Assembly: GCF_900099965.1 (NCBI RefSeq)
Contig: NZ_FNDJ01000026.1
Location: 99,203 to 163,202, forward strand
Reading direction: 5' to 3'
DNA length: 64,000 bases
DNA from: Nonomuraea jiangxiensis
GTDB taxonomy: Bacteria > Actinomycetota > Actinomycetes > Streptosporangiales > Streptosporangiaceae
The notes beneath the pieces were generated by a model, which was not told the DNA's origin, searched no databases, and saw only the letters and a program-made list of their open reading frames with translations. This document shows, in pieces, positions 25,510 to 37,150 of this stretch (positions within the stretch are counted from its first letter, which is position 1; the number at the start of each line of letters is the position of its first letter). Both the position numbers and the translations under genes were made by a program.

Positions 25510-27465
25510 TTATTTGACGCCTTTGAGGACGTTCTTGGCGGCCTTCTTCAGCGTCGCCGCGGAGGGCTTGCTACTCATCCGCACCTTCTCCGCGGCCGTC
25601 AGCGCGGTGGTGCCGTTCGTGCCGTGCGCCCAGTTCAGCCAGGCCGTGAGCACCGCGCTGTCGAGCGCGGCCTTGCTGGTCTTGGTGTTCTTCAGCACCC
25701 GGTACGCCTTGCCCAGCGACGACGCCTTCGTCAGCTCGGGGAACACCTTGCTCGCCTTGGCGATCAGCTTCAGGTAGCAGTTGAGCGTGGCGTCCGGGAT
25801 CTTGCCGCTGCTGCGGTGGATCTCGACGGCCCACGCCTTGGCCGCCATCTTCTTGGCGGCCGTGCCGCGCGTGCACACCGCCGCCGTGGTGACCGGGCTC
25901 GGCGTGACGGTCACCGTGACCGTGACGGTGGGCAGCGGCACCGGCTGGCCGGACGGCGCGGGATCCGGCGCCGGGTCGGTCGGGTCGTCGGGCTCGGGGT
26001 CCGGGACGCTGCTGTCGCCGGGGTCGGGCAGCGGGTTCGGGCTCTGGGTGATCGGCGGTTGCGGCGCCGCATCCGCCAGGGCCACCGCCAGGTCCAGGCG
26101 CGGCGTGGTGACCTGGGTGCCGTTGGCCTCGTACACGTACGGCCTGCCGGTCGTCTTCAGCGTGTTGACCAGGTCGGCCATCGGGGTCTGCGGCCCGGCC
26201 TCCTTCATCAGCGCCAGCGCGCCGGCCACGTGCGGGGTCGCCATCGACGTGCCGCTGTAGACGGCCGTGGCGTTGTCCGGCACCGCCGACTCGATGTCCA
26301 CGCCCGGCGCGAACAGGTCCACCAGCGACCCGCGGTTGGAGAAGTCCGCGATCGCGTCACCGCCGTCGTTCGCCCCGACGGCCACCGCCGTCGAGATGCA
26401 GGCCGGGTACGACGTCCCCTCGAAATACTCGTTCCCCGCCGCGACCACGGTCGCGGTGCCCCTGGCCAGCAGGGCGTCGATCTTCGGCTTGAAGATCGCC
26501 CCCTCCTCGCTGGCGTCGCAGTCGGTCTCGGTCAGCTCGCCGCCCAGGCTGAGGTTCACGGCGGCGACCGGCTGGCTCAGCCCGGCCACGTAGTCCATGG
26601 CCTGCCGCAACGACGACTCGAAGGCCAGCAGGCACGACGGCTCGCCGCAGACGTCCTCGTCGTCGAGCCGGCTGAACACCTGCACCGCCACGATGCCCGC
26701 GCCTGGCGCCACGCCACCGCTGCCGGCCGCGATGCCCGCGACATGGGTGCCGTGGTCGCACAGGTTCACGCCGCCGGCCAGGCACTTGGGCGTGGTCGCG
26801 CTCGCCGCCCCCGGGCCGATCTCCTCGGTGCGGCCGTTCGGGCAGAGCGACTCGACGCCCGGCTCGACGGCGGAGAAGCACGCCTGGGCCACGATGCGGT
26901 CGCCGAAGGCCGGGTGGTCGGTGTCGATGCCGGTGTCCAGGATGGCCACCGTCTGGCCGGTTCCGGTGATGCCCTTGGCGTGGACCTGGTCGGCGCCGAT
27001 CTGCGTCAGGTTGGAGCCGTCCAGCGCCGCCACGTCGGCCGGCGTGTAGGTCCTGTCCCGGTGGATCGAGCTGACCCGCGGGTCCTCGGCCAGCTTGGCC
27101 AGCTCCTCGGCGGTGCCCTGCACGACCATGAACGACTGGCTCTGGGGCTGCAGCAGCACGTCCACGCTCTTGGCCGCCGCCTGGGTCGCGACGGGCGCGG
27201 CCTGCGCGGGATCGGTCAGCTCGACGATGGCCCGCTCGGAGCCGCCGTCCACGCCTAACCCGTCCTCGACCTTCTCCTCGGGAGTGCTGGGGGTGGGGGA
27301 GGGGCTGTCCTCGGGAGCGCCGGGGGAGGCGCTCGGCGAGGGGGCCGGGGTCGAGGCGGCGGGGGGCGGTGTCAGCGCCGGTGCCGGATCCTCCGCGTTG
27401 GCCGGGCTGGACAGCGGCAGCAGGGCCAGCGCGGTTAAGCACACGATGAGAGGGCGAAGTCGCAC
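25510..27465 (-). CDS. Secreted S8 family serine peptidase with C-terminal Pro-rich linker and extra domain
   Basis: A protein of 651 residues: signal peptide (1-24), Pro/Ser-rich stretch (25-65), propeptide region, and an S8 domain with D177 (AILDTGID), H238 (CDHGTHVAG) and S407 (GTSMATPH). After the catalytic domain come a Pro/Asp-rich linker and PTVTVTVTVTPSP (about 470-525), then a basic, Lys-rich C-terminal domain of about 120 residues (CTRGTAAKKMAAKAWAVEIH), perhaps for wall or glycan binding. It shares the Cys-rich Asp-His insert with its paralogue downstream. The GTG start follows GGAGGACGC. Confidence 0.92.
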   Translation of the reverse strand: MRLRPLIVCLTALALLPLSSPANAEDPAPALTPPPAASTPAPSPSASPGAPEDSPSPTPSTPEEKVEDGLGVDGGSERAIVELTDPAQAAPVATQAAAKSVDVLLQPQSQSFMVVQGTAEELAKLAEDPRVSSIHRDRTYTPADVAALDGSNLTQIGADQVHAKGITGTGQTVAILDTGIDTDHPAFGDRIVAQACFSAVEPGVESLCPNGRTEEIGPGAASATTPKCLAGGVNLCDHGTHVAGIAAGSGGVAPGAGIVAVQVFSRLDDEDVCGEPSCLLAFESSLRQAMDYVAGLSQPVAAVNLSLGGELTETDCDASEEGAIFKPKIDALLARGTATVVAAGNEYFEGTSYPACISTAVAVGANDGGDAIADFSNRGSLVDLFAPGVDIESAVPDNATAVYSGTSMATPHVAGALALMKEAGPQTPMADLVNTLKTTGRPYVYEANGTQVTTPRLDLAVALADAAPQPPITQSPNPLPDPGDSSVPDPEPDDPTDPAPDPAPSGQPVPLPTVTVTVTVTPSPVTTAAVCTRGTAAKKMAAKAWAVEIHRSSGKIPDATLNCYLKLIAKASKVFPELTKASSLGKAYRVLKNTKTSKAALDSAVLTAWLNWAHGTNGTTALTAAEKVRMSSKPSAATLKKAAKNVLKGVK

Positions 27466-27640
27466 GCGTCCTCCGAGAGGGGGATGATCTCGGAGTTTAT
27501 GGTGATTTGCCGGGGAGGCACAGGCCCCCGGCCGGGTTTCCCACCGAACTTTCAGCTCGCGTTTCCCGCGATCACCCTCCCGGCTCGGGGCCTGCGACCG
27601 TGCACCCGCGACTGCGCGCTCCCGTCACAGGACCCCGCGC

Positions 27641-29800
27641 TCACGCCTCGGGCGGTCCCTCGTGCGTGAGCCAGACCGCGCCGAGCGGCGGCACCCGCAA
27701 CGTCGTGGAGTACGGCAGCCCGTGCCACGGCTCCGCACTCGCCTCGACCACCCCCATGTTGCCCACGCCGCTGCCCCAGTAGTCGTAGGCGTCGGTGTTG
27801 ACGATCTCCGACCAGTTCCCGGCGTACGGCAGGCCGAGCCGGTAGTCCTCGTGCGGCCCGCCGCTGAAGTTGACCACGCACGCCACCGCGGCCCCGTTGG
27901 ACGCGTAGCGGACGAACGAGAACGTGTTCCCCGAGGCGTCGTCGGCGTCGATCCACCGGAACCCGTCGGGGGTGGCGTCCTGCTCCCACAGCGCCGGGGT
28001 CTCCCGGTAGATCCGGTTGAGGTCGCGTACGAGCCGCTGGACGCCCTGGTGTCCGTCGAACTCCAGCACCCACCAGTCCAGCCCGCGCTCCTCCGACCAC
28101 TCCGAGCCCTGGCCGAACTCGCCGCCCATGAACAGCAACTGCTTGCCCGGATGCGCCCACATGAACGCCAGCAACGCCCTGAGCTGCGCGAACCGCTGCC
28201 ACTCGTCGCCCGGCATCTTGCCCAGCAGCGAGCCCTTGCCGTGCACGACCTCGTCGTGGGACAGCGGCAGCACGTAGTTCTCGGAGTAGGCGTACAGCAG
28301 CGAGAACGTCATCTGATGGTGGTGATACTGGCGGAAGACCGGCTCGTGCCGGAGGTATTCCAGCGTGTCGTGCATCCAGCCCATGTTCCACTTGAACCCG
28401 AACCCGAGCCCGCCCAGGTGCACCGGGCGCGACACCCCAGGCCAGGCCGTCGACTCCTCGGCCACGGTCGAGATGCCGGGCGCCTCCCGGTAGCAGACGG
28501 CGTTCAGCTCCTTGAGGAAGTCGACCGCGTCGAGGTTCTCCCTGCCGCCGTAGACGTTGGGCGTCCACTCGCCCTCGCGCCGCGAGTAGTCCAGGTAGAG
28601 CATGGAGGCCACCGCGTCCACCCGCAGGCCGTCCACGTGGAATTCCTTGAGCCAGAAGAGCGCGTTGGCCACCAGGAAGTTCCGCACCTCCCTGCGCCCG
28701 AAGTCGAACACGTACGTGCCCCAGTCAGGGTGCTCGCCCCTGGCCGGGTCGGCGTGCTCGTAGAGCGGGGTGCCGTCGAAGCGCGCCAGCGCCCATTCGT
28801 CCATCGGGAAGTGCGCCGGCACCCAGTCCAGCACCACCCCGATGCCGCGCTGGTGCATCACGTCCACGAAACGGCGGAACTCGTCCGGCGTGCCGAACCT
28901 GGCCGTCGGCGCGTAGTAGGACGTCACCTGGTAACCCCACGACCCGCCGAACGGGTGCTCGGCCACCGGCAGCAGCTCCACGTGCGTGAACCCCAGGTCG
29001 GCCACGTATTCGGACAGCTGCTCGGCCAGCTCCAGGTATGACAGGCCGGGCCGCCACGACCCCAGGTGCACCTCGTAGACGCTCATCGGCCCGCGCTGCG
29101 GCTGCTTCTCCCGCCGGTCGGCCATCCAGGCGTCGTCGCCCCAGACGTGTTCCGACCGCTCCACCACGGACGCCGTCATCGGCGGCACCTCGGTCCGCCG
29201 GGCCATCGGGTCGGCCTTCTCTCGCCACACCCCGTCGGCGCCCAGGATCCGGTACTTGTACCGCTCACCCGGCCCCAGCCCCGGTACGAACAGCTCCCAG
29301 ACCCCGGAACGCCCCAGCGACCGCATCGGGTGGGCGCTGCCGTCCCAGTGGTTGAAGTCGCCGACGATCCTGACGCCGCGCGCGTTCGGCGCCCAGACGG
29401 CGAACGCGGTGCCCTCGACGTCCTCGTGCTCCATCACCCGGGCGCCGAGCACCTCCCACAGTCGCTCGTGCCGGCCCTCGCCGATGAGATGCAGGTCCAC
29501 CTCACCGAGCGTGGGCCAGTGCCGGTACGGGTCCCGCGACTGGTGCGGCTCCGCATCGGCGTATTTGACGCTCAGCATGTAGCCGGGCACCTTGTCCAGA
29601 CCCGGGACGGTGACCTCGAACACCCCGTGCGCCTGGTGTTTCATGTCATGGGCCGTGCCGTCGTCCAGCACGACGCGCACCCGTTCGGCCAGCGGGCGCA
29701 GGGCGCGGAAGACGATCCCGCCGGGCACGGGATGCGCTCCCAGCACGGAATGCGGATCGTGATGTGCCCCGCCCGCGAGGCGGTCGAGCTCTGTCCTCAT
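27641..29800 (-). CDS. glgB: 1,4-alpha-glucan branching enzyme GlgB
   Basis: A GH13 branching enzyme of about 719 residues. N-terminal CBM48 (FAVWAPNARGVRIVGDFNHW), then the barrel with nucleophile Asp in GLRVDAVASMLY (about residue 395), acid/base Glu in STVAEESTAWPG, and Asp in LPLSHDEVVHGKGSL. It makes alpha-1,6 branches in the glucan built by GlgE or glycogen synthase. The ATG at 29800 has GGAG seven bases upstream; the ATG two codons earlier (29806) is too close to it. In many actinobacteria glgB follows pep2 directly; here a SARP regulator and an IRED-like gene lie between. Confidence 0.95.
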   Translation of the reverse strand: MRTELDRLAGGAHHDPHSVLGAHPVPGGIVFRALRPLAERVRVVLDDGTAHDMKHQAHGVFEVTVPGLDKVPGYMLSVKYADAEPHQSRDPYRHWPTLGEVDLHLIGEGRHERLWEVLGARVMEHEDVEGTAFAVWAPNARGVRIVGDFNHWDGSAHPMRSLGRSGVWELFVPGLGPGERYKYRILGADGVWREKADPMARRTEVPPMTASVVERSEHVWGDDAWMADRREKQPQRGPMSVYEVHLGSWRPGLSYLELAEQLSEYVADLGFTHVELLPVAEHPFGGSWGYQVTSYYAPTARFGTPDEFRRFVDVMHQRGIGVVLDWVPAHFPMDEWALARFDGTPLYEHADPARGEHPDWGTYVFDFGRREVRNFLVANALFWLKEFHVDGLRVDAVASMLYLDYSRREGEWTPNVYGGRENLDAVDFLKELNAVCYREAPGISTVAEESTAWPGVSRPVHLGGLGFGFKWNMGWMHDTLEYLRHEPVFRQYHHHQMTFSLLYAYSENYVLPLSHDEVVHGKGSLLGKMPGDEWQRFAQLRALLAFMWAHPGKQLLFMGGEFGQGSEWSEERGLDWWVLEFDGHQGVQRLVRDLNRIYRETPALWEQDATPDGFRWIDADDASGNTFSFVRYASNGAAVACVVNFSGGPHEDYRLGLPYAGNWSEIVNTDAYDYWGSGVGNMGVVEASAEPWHGLPYSTTLRVPPLGAVWLTHEGPPEA

Positions 29801-29892
29801 CGGCATGCTCCAAACCTTGCCCTATGATGACCGTCCTTCCCAGGCACTGCCCGCTTTGGCCGAGACAATCACTGGAAGGGCAAATTACGGGT

Positions 29893-32800
29893 TCATCCCA
29901 AGCGGATTCTTGGGGCGAGTCCGGCCAACAGGTCTTCCAGCGGCAGCTCCGCTCCCCGTGACAGCGCCGCCTCGAACGCCGCCCTGCCCAGCGCGTTCGC
30001 CACCCCGGCACTGATCCTCTCGACGTCGCCCCGCTCGCCGGGCGGCAGCGGGGCGTTCACGGAGGCCCGCAGCGCCGCCGCCTTGCCCAGCAGCGGGCCC
30101 GCCTCATCCGGGCGCCCGCCCGCCGCCAGCGCGCCCGCCAGCCCTTCCAGCGCCAGCGCGGTCGCCCGGGGATCGCCGACCAGGCGGGCCGCCGCCAGCC
30201 CTTCGAGCTGGAGCCCGAGGGCGGCCGCGGGATCGCCCCGCTGTTCGGCGACGAACCCCAGCTCTGCCAGGACCAGCGCCGCCCCGGGCGCGCCCGCGAC
30301 CTCCCTGACCCACTCCAGCCAGGCCCGCAGCCGCCGCTCGGCCTCGTCGAGCCGGCCCTGCCGCCGGGCCCCGAGCGCGAGGCCGATGTCGGCGAAGTGC
30401 TCGGCGGGACGGTTCGACTGCGTGACCGCCAGCCGCCTGGCCCGCTCGTGGTAGTCCTCGGCCCGCGCGTGGTCGCCCGTCAGCAGGGCGATCCGGCCCA
30501 GCCGGGACAGCGCGTCGGAGACCGAGCTCCACAGCCCGAGGTCCTCGGCCATGCGCAGGCCCTCCGAGCGCAGGTCGGCGGCCCGTTCGTAGTCGCCGGT
30601 GATCTCGGCCAGCGTGCCGAGGCCCTCCGTGGCCCGCATCTCGCCCCATCGGTCGCCCAGCTCCCTGAACAGCGCCAGCGCCTGTTCCCCTGCCTGCCGC
30701 AGCGCCGCCAGGTCACCGCTCAGCATGGCGTAGCGGGCCAGGACGTTGAGCGCGGCGGCCGTGCCCCACTTGTCGTCGAGTTCGCGGAAGGTCGTGAGCG
30801 CCGTCTCGACGAGCGTGCGGCTGACAGTCGCGTCGCCGTACCCGACCAGGGCGAAGCCGACGAACCACTGCGCCCTGGCCCGGGCCCGGCGCCCGGGGAC
30901 GGCCTCGAACAGCGCGGCGTCGGGTACCTGCAACCGCCCGGCCAGCAGCCGCAGCCCGGCCAGCCACACCCTGGCCTGCGCGGTGCCCGGGGCCTCCCCG
31001 ATCGCCAGTGCCGCCTCCAGCGCCCGCTGCCCCTCGCCCAGCCTGCCGCGTAGCACCCAGTACCAGGCCATGGCGTTGACCAGCCGTAGCGCCTCGCCGG
31101 CCGCGCCGAGCCGGACCGCCGTCTCCAGCGCCGCCCGCAGGTTGGCGCCTTCGGCGTCGAGCTCGGCCAGCGCGTGCCGCTGCCGGTGCCCGCGCAGGTG
31201 CGGCTCGGCCCGCTCGGCCCGGCCGGTGTAGTGCCGCAGGTGCCGGAGCCGCACCTCGCCCGCCTCGCCCGCCTCGTCCAGCCGCTCGTGGCAGTAGGCC
31301 GCCACGGACTCCAGCAGCCGGAACCTCGGCTCACCGCCGGGCTCGTGCGCCGGGGCGGGGACCCGGGTCACCAGGGACCGGTCCACCAGCCTGGCCAGGG
31401 CGTCGAGCACGTCCACGCCGGGCTCGGCGCACACCTCCTCGGCCGCCTCCAGCGTGCAGCCGTCGGCGTGCACGGCCAGCCGCCGCAGCACCACGCGCTC
31501 GCCCTCGGCCAGCAGCTCCCAGCTCCAGTCGATCATCGCCCGCAACGTCCGCTGCCGGGCCGGAGCGCCGCGCCGCCCGGAGGCCAGCAGCCGGAACCGG
31601 TCGTCCAGCCGTTCGGCGAGCTGGCGCGGGGTCAGCGTTCGCATCCTGGTGGCGGCCAGCTCCAGTGCCAGTGGCAGCCCGTCGAGCCGGGCGCAGATCT
31701 CCGCCACGTACGTGTCCGGTTCGACCCCCGCCCGTGCCGCGAACAGCGCCATGGCGGCCTCCCGCGCCAGCGGGGGCACGCTCCACAGGGTCTCGCCCTC
31801 GATCCGCAACGGCTCCTGCCCGGTGGCCAGGATCCGCAGCCCCGGGGCGGCCCGCAGCAGCCGCCCGGCCAGCGTGGCGACCTGGTCGACGACGTGCTCG
31901 CAGTTGTCCAGGACGAGCAGCGTCTCCTTGCCGCTCAGCGCGGCGCCCAGCCGGTCGAGCACGGAGGCGGCGAGCCGGTCGCCGGCCGCGTCGTCCCGCA
32001 GGCCCAGTACGGTCGCGACCGCCTCGGCCACCTCGACCAGCGGCGCCCCAGGTCGCAGCGCCGCCAGCTCCACCAGCCACACGGCCGTGTCGCGGGACGG
32101 CTCCGAGGCGGCGGCCAGGGCGAGGCGTGTCTTGCCCACGCCGCCCGGTCCTATGAGGGTGACCAGCCGCTCGGACCGGAGGAGAGCGCCCACCTCGGCC
32201 ACCGCCTCGTCCCGTCCCACCAGGCTCGTCAGCGGGGCGGGCAGGTTGGTACGCGGGCGGGCCGGGGCCGCCAGGGCGGGATCGCGCCGGAGGATCGCCC
32301 GTTGCAGCGACACCAGCTCGGGCCCGGGGTCGAGCCCCAGGTCGTCGGCCAGGTGCCGGCGCAGGTCCGCGTAGCTCGCCAGGGCCTGGCTCTGGAGCCC
32401 CGATCGGTACAGGGCCCGCATGTGGACCGACCGCAGCCGTTCGCGCAGGGGATGTTCGGCCACCAGGTCGCCCAGCTCGGCGGCGAGCAGCCCGTGCTCG
32501 CCCGCCCCCAGCCGCGCCTCGGCCAGCTCCTCCACCGCCACCAGCCGTTGCTCGGCCAGCCGCGCCACCGCCGCCCTGGCGAACGGCTCGTCGGCGAACT
32601 CGGCATAGGCGGTGCCGCCGCGCCACAGGTCCAGCGCCCGGCGCAGCAGCGAAGCGCGTACGCGGGGATCGGCGGTGTGCTGCGCGCGGGCGACCAGCGT
32701 CTCGAACAGGACCGCGTCCACGGACTCCGGGTCCGCCCGCAGCACGTAACCGGGCGGCCGGTACGCCACCAGCTCCCGCTCGCCCAGCACCCGGCGCAGT

Positions 32801-33006
32801 TGCGACACCTTGACCCGCAGCGCCGCGGCGGCGTTCGCGGGCGGGCGGCCAGACCAGAGGTCCTCGATCAGGCGGTCGGCGGAGACGGGCCGGCCGGCGT
32901 GGATCAGCAGGCCGGCGAGGAGCGCGCGGACCTTGGCCTCCGGCACCCGGACCGGCTCCCCGTCCGGTGCCCACACCGCGAGCGGACCCAGCACCCCGAA
33001 CCGCAT
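29893..33006 (-). CDS. AfsR/SARP-type regulator with BTAD, NB-ARC and TPR region
   Basis: A protein of 1037 residues. The OmpR-like winged helix (RFGVLGPLAVWAPDGEPVRV; KVSQLRRVLGERELVAYRPP) covers residues 1-95, the bacterial transcriptional activation domain about 96-240, an ATPase with P-loop LIGPGGVGKTRLAL near 285, and a C-terminal all-helical TPR-like half. Such large SARPs activate secondary-metabolite or stress genes on ATP-dependent oligomerisation. The ATG at 33006 follows GGGGGG. It is divergent from the IRED-like gene (85 bp) and upstream of glgB on the same strand (92 bp), so either could be a target. Confidence 0.9.
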   Translation of the reverse strand: MRFGVLGPLAVWAPDGEPVRVPEAKVRALLAGLLIHAGRPVSADRLIEDLWSGRPPANAAAALRVKVSQLRRVLGERELVAYRPPGYVLRADPESVDAVLFETLVARAQHTADPRVRASLLRRALDLWRGGTAYAEFADEPFARAAVARLAEQRLVAVEELAEARLGAGEHGLLAAELGDLVAEHPLRERLRSVHMRALYRSGLQSQALASYADLRRHLADDLGLDPGPELVSLQRAILRRDPALAAPARPRTNLPAPLTSLVGRDEAVAEVGALLRSERLVTLIGPGGVGKTRLALAAASEPSRDTAVWLVELAALRPGAPLVEVAEAVATVLGLRDDAAGDRLAASVLDRLGAALSGKETLLVLDNCEHVVDQVATLAGRLLRAAPGLRILATGQEPLRIEGETLWSVPPLAREAAMALFAARAGVEPDTYVAEICARLDGLPLALELAATRMRTLTPRQLAERLDDRFRLLASGRRGAPARQRTLRAMIDWSWELLAEGERVVLRRLAVHADGCTLEAAEEVCAEPGVDVLDALARLVDRSLVTRVPAPAHEPGGEPRFRLLESVAAYCHERLDEAGEAGEVRLRHLRHYTGRAERAEPHLRGHRQRHALAELDAEGANLRAALETAVRLGAAGEALRLVNAMAWYWVLRGRLGEGQRALEAALAIGEAPGTAQARVWLAGLRLLAGRLQVPDAALFEAVPGRRARARAQWFVGFALVGYGDATVSRTLVETALTTFRELDDKWGTAAALNVLARYAMLSGDLAALRQAGEQALALFRELGDRWGEMRATEGLGTLAEITGDYERAADLRSEGLRMAEDLGLWSSVSDALSRLGRIALLTGDHARAEDYHERARRLAVTQSNRPAEHFADIGLALGARRQGRLDEAERRLRAWLEWVREVAGAPGAALVLAELGFVAEQRGDPAAALGLQLEGLAAARLVGDPRATALALEGLAGALAAGGRPDEAGPLLGKAAALRASVNAPLPPGERGDVERISAGVANALGRAAFEAALSRGAELPLEDLLAGLAPRIRLG

Positions 33007-33091
33007 CCGCCCCCCATAACCATCTCCGAACCATGCCATAACCCACGACCGGCAGGGTGAACGCATCACCCACACAGAAGGAAACACTGAA

Positions 33092-33946
33092 ATGTCAGAA
33101 AACATATCCGTGCTCGGCCTCGGCCTCATGGGCGCCGCCCTCGCGCGCACTCTGCTGGCCGCCGGACACCACGTCACCGTGTGGAACCGCTCGCCGGAGA
33201 AGGCGGCGCCCCTGGTCGCCCAGGGCGCGATGAGCGCGCCCACTCCGGCGGCGGCGGTCGAGGCCAGCCCGCTGGTGATCGCCTGCGTGCTCGACTACCC
33301 CGCCGTCGAGGAGGTGCTGGCGCAGGCCCCGCTGGCGGGCCGCGTCATCGCGAACCTCACCACGGGCCGCCCAGCCGAGGCCCGCGAGACGGCGGCCCGG
33401 GTGGCCGGGCGCGGCGGCGACTACCTGGACGGCGGGGTCATGGCCGTGCCGCAGATGATCGCCACCCCCGGCGCGCTGATCCTCTACAGCGGCTCCCGGT
33501 CGGCCTACGACCGCTATGAGCAGGCCCTCGGCGTCCTCGCGCGGCCCCGCTACGTCGGCGAGGACCCCGGCCTGGCGCCGCTCCTGGACCTGGCCATGCT
33601 GACCGGCATGTACGGCCAGATCGCCGGTTTCCTGGAGGCCGTGGCGCTCGTCAGATCGGTGAAGTACCCGTTGACGGAGTTCACCTCGGAGCTGCTGGTC
33701 CCGTGGCTCAACGCGATGGCGGCCAGTCAACCGCGTATGGCCACGGCGATCGAGGCGGGCGACCACCGCACGGAGGTCTCCAACCTGGAGGTCAACAGGT
33801 CGGGCATGGAGAACCTGGTCCGCGCCTTCGAGGACGAGGGCGTCCCGCTGGACCTGCTGCTCCCCATGAAGGCCATCATCGACCGGCGCGTCGCCCGCGG
33901 ACTCGGCCACGAGGGCCTCTCCGGCCTCGCTGAGGAGCTGCTCTAG
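33092..33946 (+). CDS. NADPH-dependent imine reductase-like oxidoreductase
   Basis: A beta-hydroxyacid dehydrogenase-fold protein of 284 residues. The dinucleotide motif GLGLMGAALA is followed by GHHVTVWNRSPEKAAPL, where the NRS after beta-2 favours NADPH. LDGGVMAVPQMIATPGALIL and MYGQIAGFLEAVAL are the patterns of bacterial imine reductases (IREDs) rather than of true hydroxyacid dehydrogenases, and the catalytic Lys of the latter is not kept. Substrate unknown; secondary-metabolite imines are plausible. Divergent from the SARP gene and probably controlled by it. Confidence 0.82.
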   Translation: MSENISVLGLGLMGAALARTLLAAGHHVTVWNRSPEKAAPLVAQGAMSAPTPAAAVEASPLVIACVLDYPAVEEVLAQAPLAGRVIANLTTGRPAEARETAARVAGRGGDYLDGGVMAVPQMIATPGALILYSGSRSAYDRYEQALGVLARPRYVGEDPGLAPLLDLAMLTGMYGQIAGFLEAVALVRSVKYPLTEFTSELLVPWLNAMAASQPRMATAIEAGDHRTEVSNLEVNRSGMENLVRAFEDEGVPLDLLLPMKAIIDRRVARGLGHEGLSGLAEELL

Positions 33947-33951
33947 GCCGA

Positions 33952-34011
33952 CGGTGCCATGCCGCGCGGTGCCATGCCGTGCGGTGCCATGCCGTGCGGT
34001 GCCATGCCGCG
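33952..34011. repeat. Four 15-bp tandem repeats between convergent genes
   Basis: The unit CGGTGCCATGCCGYG occurs four times without gaps (33952-33966, 33967-33981, 33982-33996, 33997-34011). It fills the space between the IRED-like gene and pep2, which converge. Confidence 0.9.
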
Positions 34012-34034
34012 CGGGGGAAGACCGCCGGCGGGGG

Positions 34035-35372
34035 CTATACCGGGCGGGGGCGGAAGGCCGCCAGCGGGATCGACACCCAGGTGGGGCGGTTGCGGGCCTC
34101 GTAGACCACCTCGTACACGGCCTTCGACAGCTCGAACGCGCGCAGCAGCGCCGCGTCGGCCCGGGTGATGACCCCGCCGCCCGACCGGTAGCCCTCCAGG
34201 AACGCCTCCCGGTTGCGGTCCGCCCACTCCTCGGCCCGCGGCTCCAGGTCGGCGGCCCCGGACCGGCCGGCCAGCAGGTGCCTGGCCGCGTAGTCGAACG
34301 AGCGCAGCATGCCCGCCACGTCCCGCAGCGGCGAGTACAGCGCCCTGCGCTCGGCCAGCGGCTGCCCCGGCTCGCCCTCGAAGTCCAGCACCACCCAGTC
34401 CGTCGGCGTGCGCATCACCTGGCCGAGGTGGTAGTCGCCGTGAACCCGCTGCACGGGCACCGCGTTGGTGAGCAGCTCCACCTGGTGGTAGGCGTCCTCG
34501 ACGGCCTCCACATGCTGGCGCAGCTCGGGCACCTCGGCCACGGCCCGGCCGAGCCGGCGCCTGAAGGTCTCGGCCATGCGCTTGATCTCGTGGATCTCCA
34601 CGGTCTCCGTGGGGAAGGCCTGGGCCAGCTCGTGGTGCACCCGGGCGGTGGCGACGCCCAGCCGCAGCGACTCGGCCGCGAAGTCCCCGCCCGCCTCGGC
34701 GGCCGAGATCTCGGGCATCGAGGCGTACAGGTCGCGCACGCTGGTCAGCGCCAGGTCCCAGCCGTCGTTCGCGGTGGCCAGGTATTCCTGCATGATGGCG
34801 AGGGTCGTCCCCGTGCCGTCCAGGTCGGCCTCGATCCACCCGTACGGCTGCGCGATGTGCGGCGCGTGCCTGGCCGCCAGCGCCGTCACGACCTCCAGCT
34901 CGGGGTTCACCCCGGGGATGAGACGGCGGAAGAGCTTGCAGATGTAGGCGTCCCCGTACACCAGGGAGGTGTTGGACTGCTCGGCCCCGAGGACCAGGCT
35001 GCGCTGGGAGGTGTCGATGGTGACGCCGGGCACGTGGCGCATGCGCAGGGCTCCGGAGACGCGGGTCTCGTCGCGGGCCATGCCCTCCAGCAGCCAGCTC
35101 ATGCGGTCGGAGTCGTGTACGGCGTCGTACAGGTAGTGGTCCCCCACCGTGCCGATCAGGGCGTGGGACAGCCGGTCGGGCAGGGAGTCGCGCTCGCCGA
35201 GCAGGACCTGGTAGCGGTCACGCGAGCCCTCCTGCCAGACGGCGACGATCAGGTGTCTCAGGCCGGGCGTCAGTTCGACGTCCGAGTCGATCGACAACTC
35301 GTCGATCGGGCGCCCCTTGCCACCGAACCAACGTTGACGGCTGATCCATGCGGCAAGGAGCTCACTAAGCAC
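34035..35372 (-). CDS. pep2: Maltokinase Pep2
   Basis: A kinase of 445 residues with an aminoglycoside phosphotransferase-like fold. N-terminal cap with SRQRWFGGKGR, catalytic HGDYHLGQVMRT near residue 308 and metal-binding VLDFEGEPGQPLAERR. It phosphorylates maltose to alpha-maltose-1-phosphate, the GlgE donor, using ATP. The GTG start has GGAGGAG that overlaps the end of treS; the two genes are three bases apart, in line with the TreS-Pep2 complex known from mycobacteria. Confidence 0.94.
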   Translation of the reverse strand: MLSELLAAWISRQRWFGGKGRPIDELSIDSDVELTPGLRHLIVAVWQEGSRDRYQVLLGERDSLPDRLSHALIGTVGDHYLYDAVHDSDRMSWLLEGMARDETRVSGALRMRHVPGVTIDTSQRSLVLGAEQSNTSLVYGDAYICKLFRRLIPGVNPELEVVTALAARHAPHIAQPYGWIEADLDGTGTTLAIMQEYLATANDGWDLALTSVRDLYASMPEISAAEAGGDFAAESLRLGVATARVHHELAQAFPTETVEIHEIKRMAETFRRRLGRAVAEVPELRQHVEAVEDAYHQVELLTNAVPVQRVHGDYHLGQVMRTPTDWVVLDFEGEPGQPLAERRALYSPLRDVAGMLRSFDYAARHLLAGRSGAADLEPRAEEWADRNREAFLEGYRSGGGVITRADAALLRAFELSKAVYEVVYEARNRPTWVSIPLAAFRPRPV

Positions 35373-35375
35373 GTC

Positions 35376-37079
<1,704 letters not shown>

Positions 37080-37150
37080 GAGCCACCCCACGAGGGGCTC
37101 ACGAGGGAGGCGCTTTCACACACGTCGAAGACTCCCCGCTGAATTCAGTT

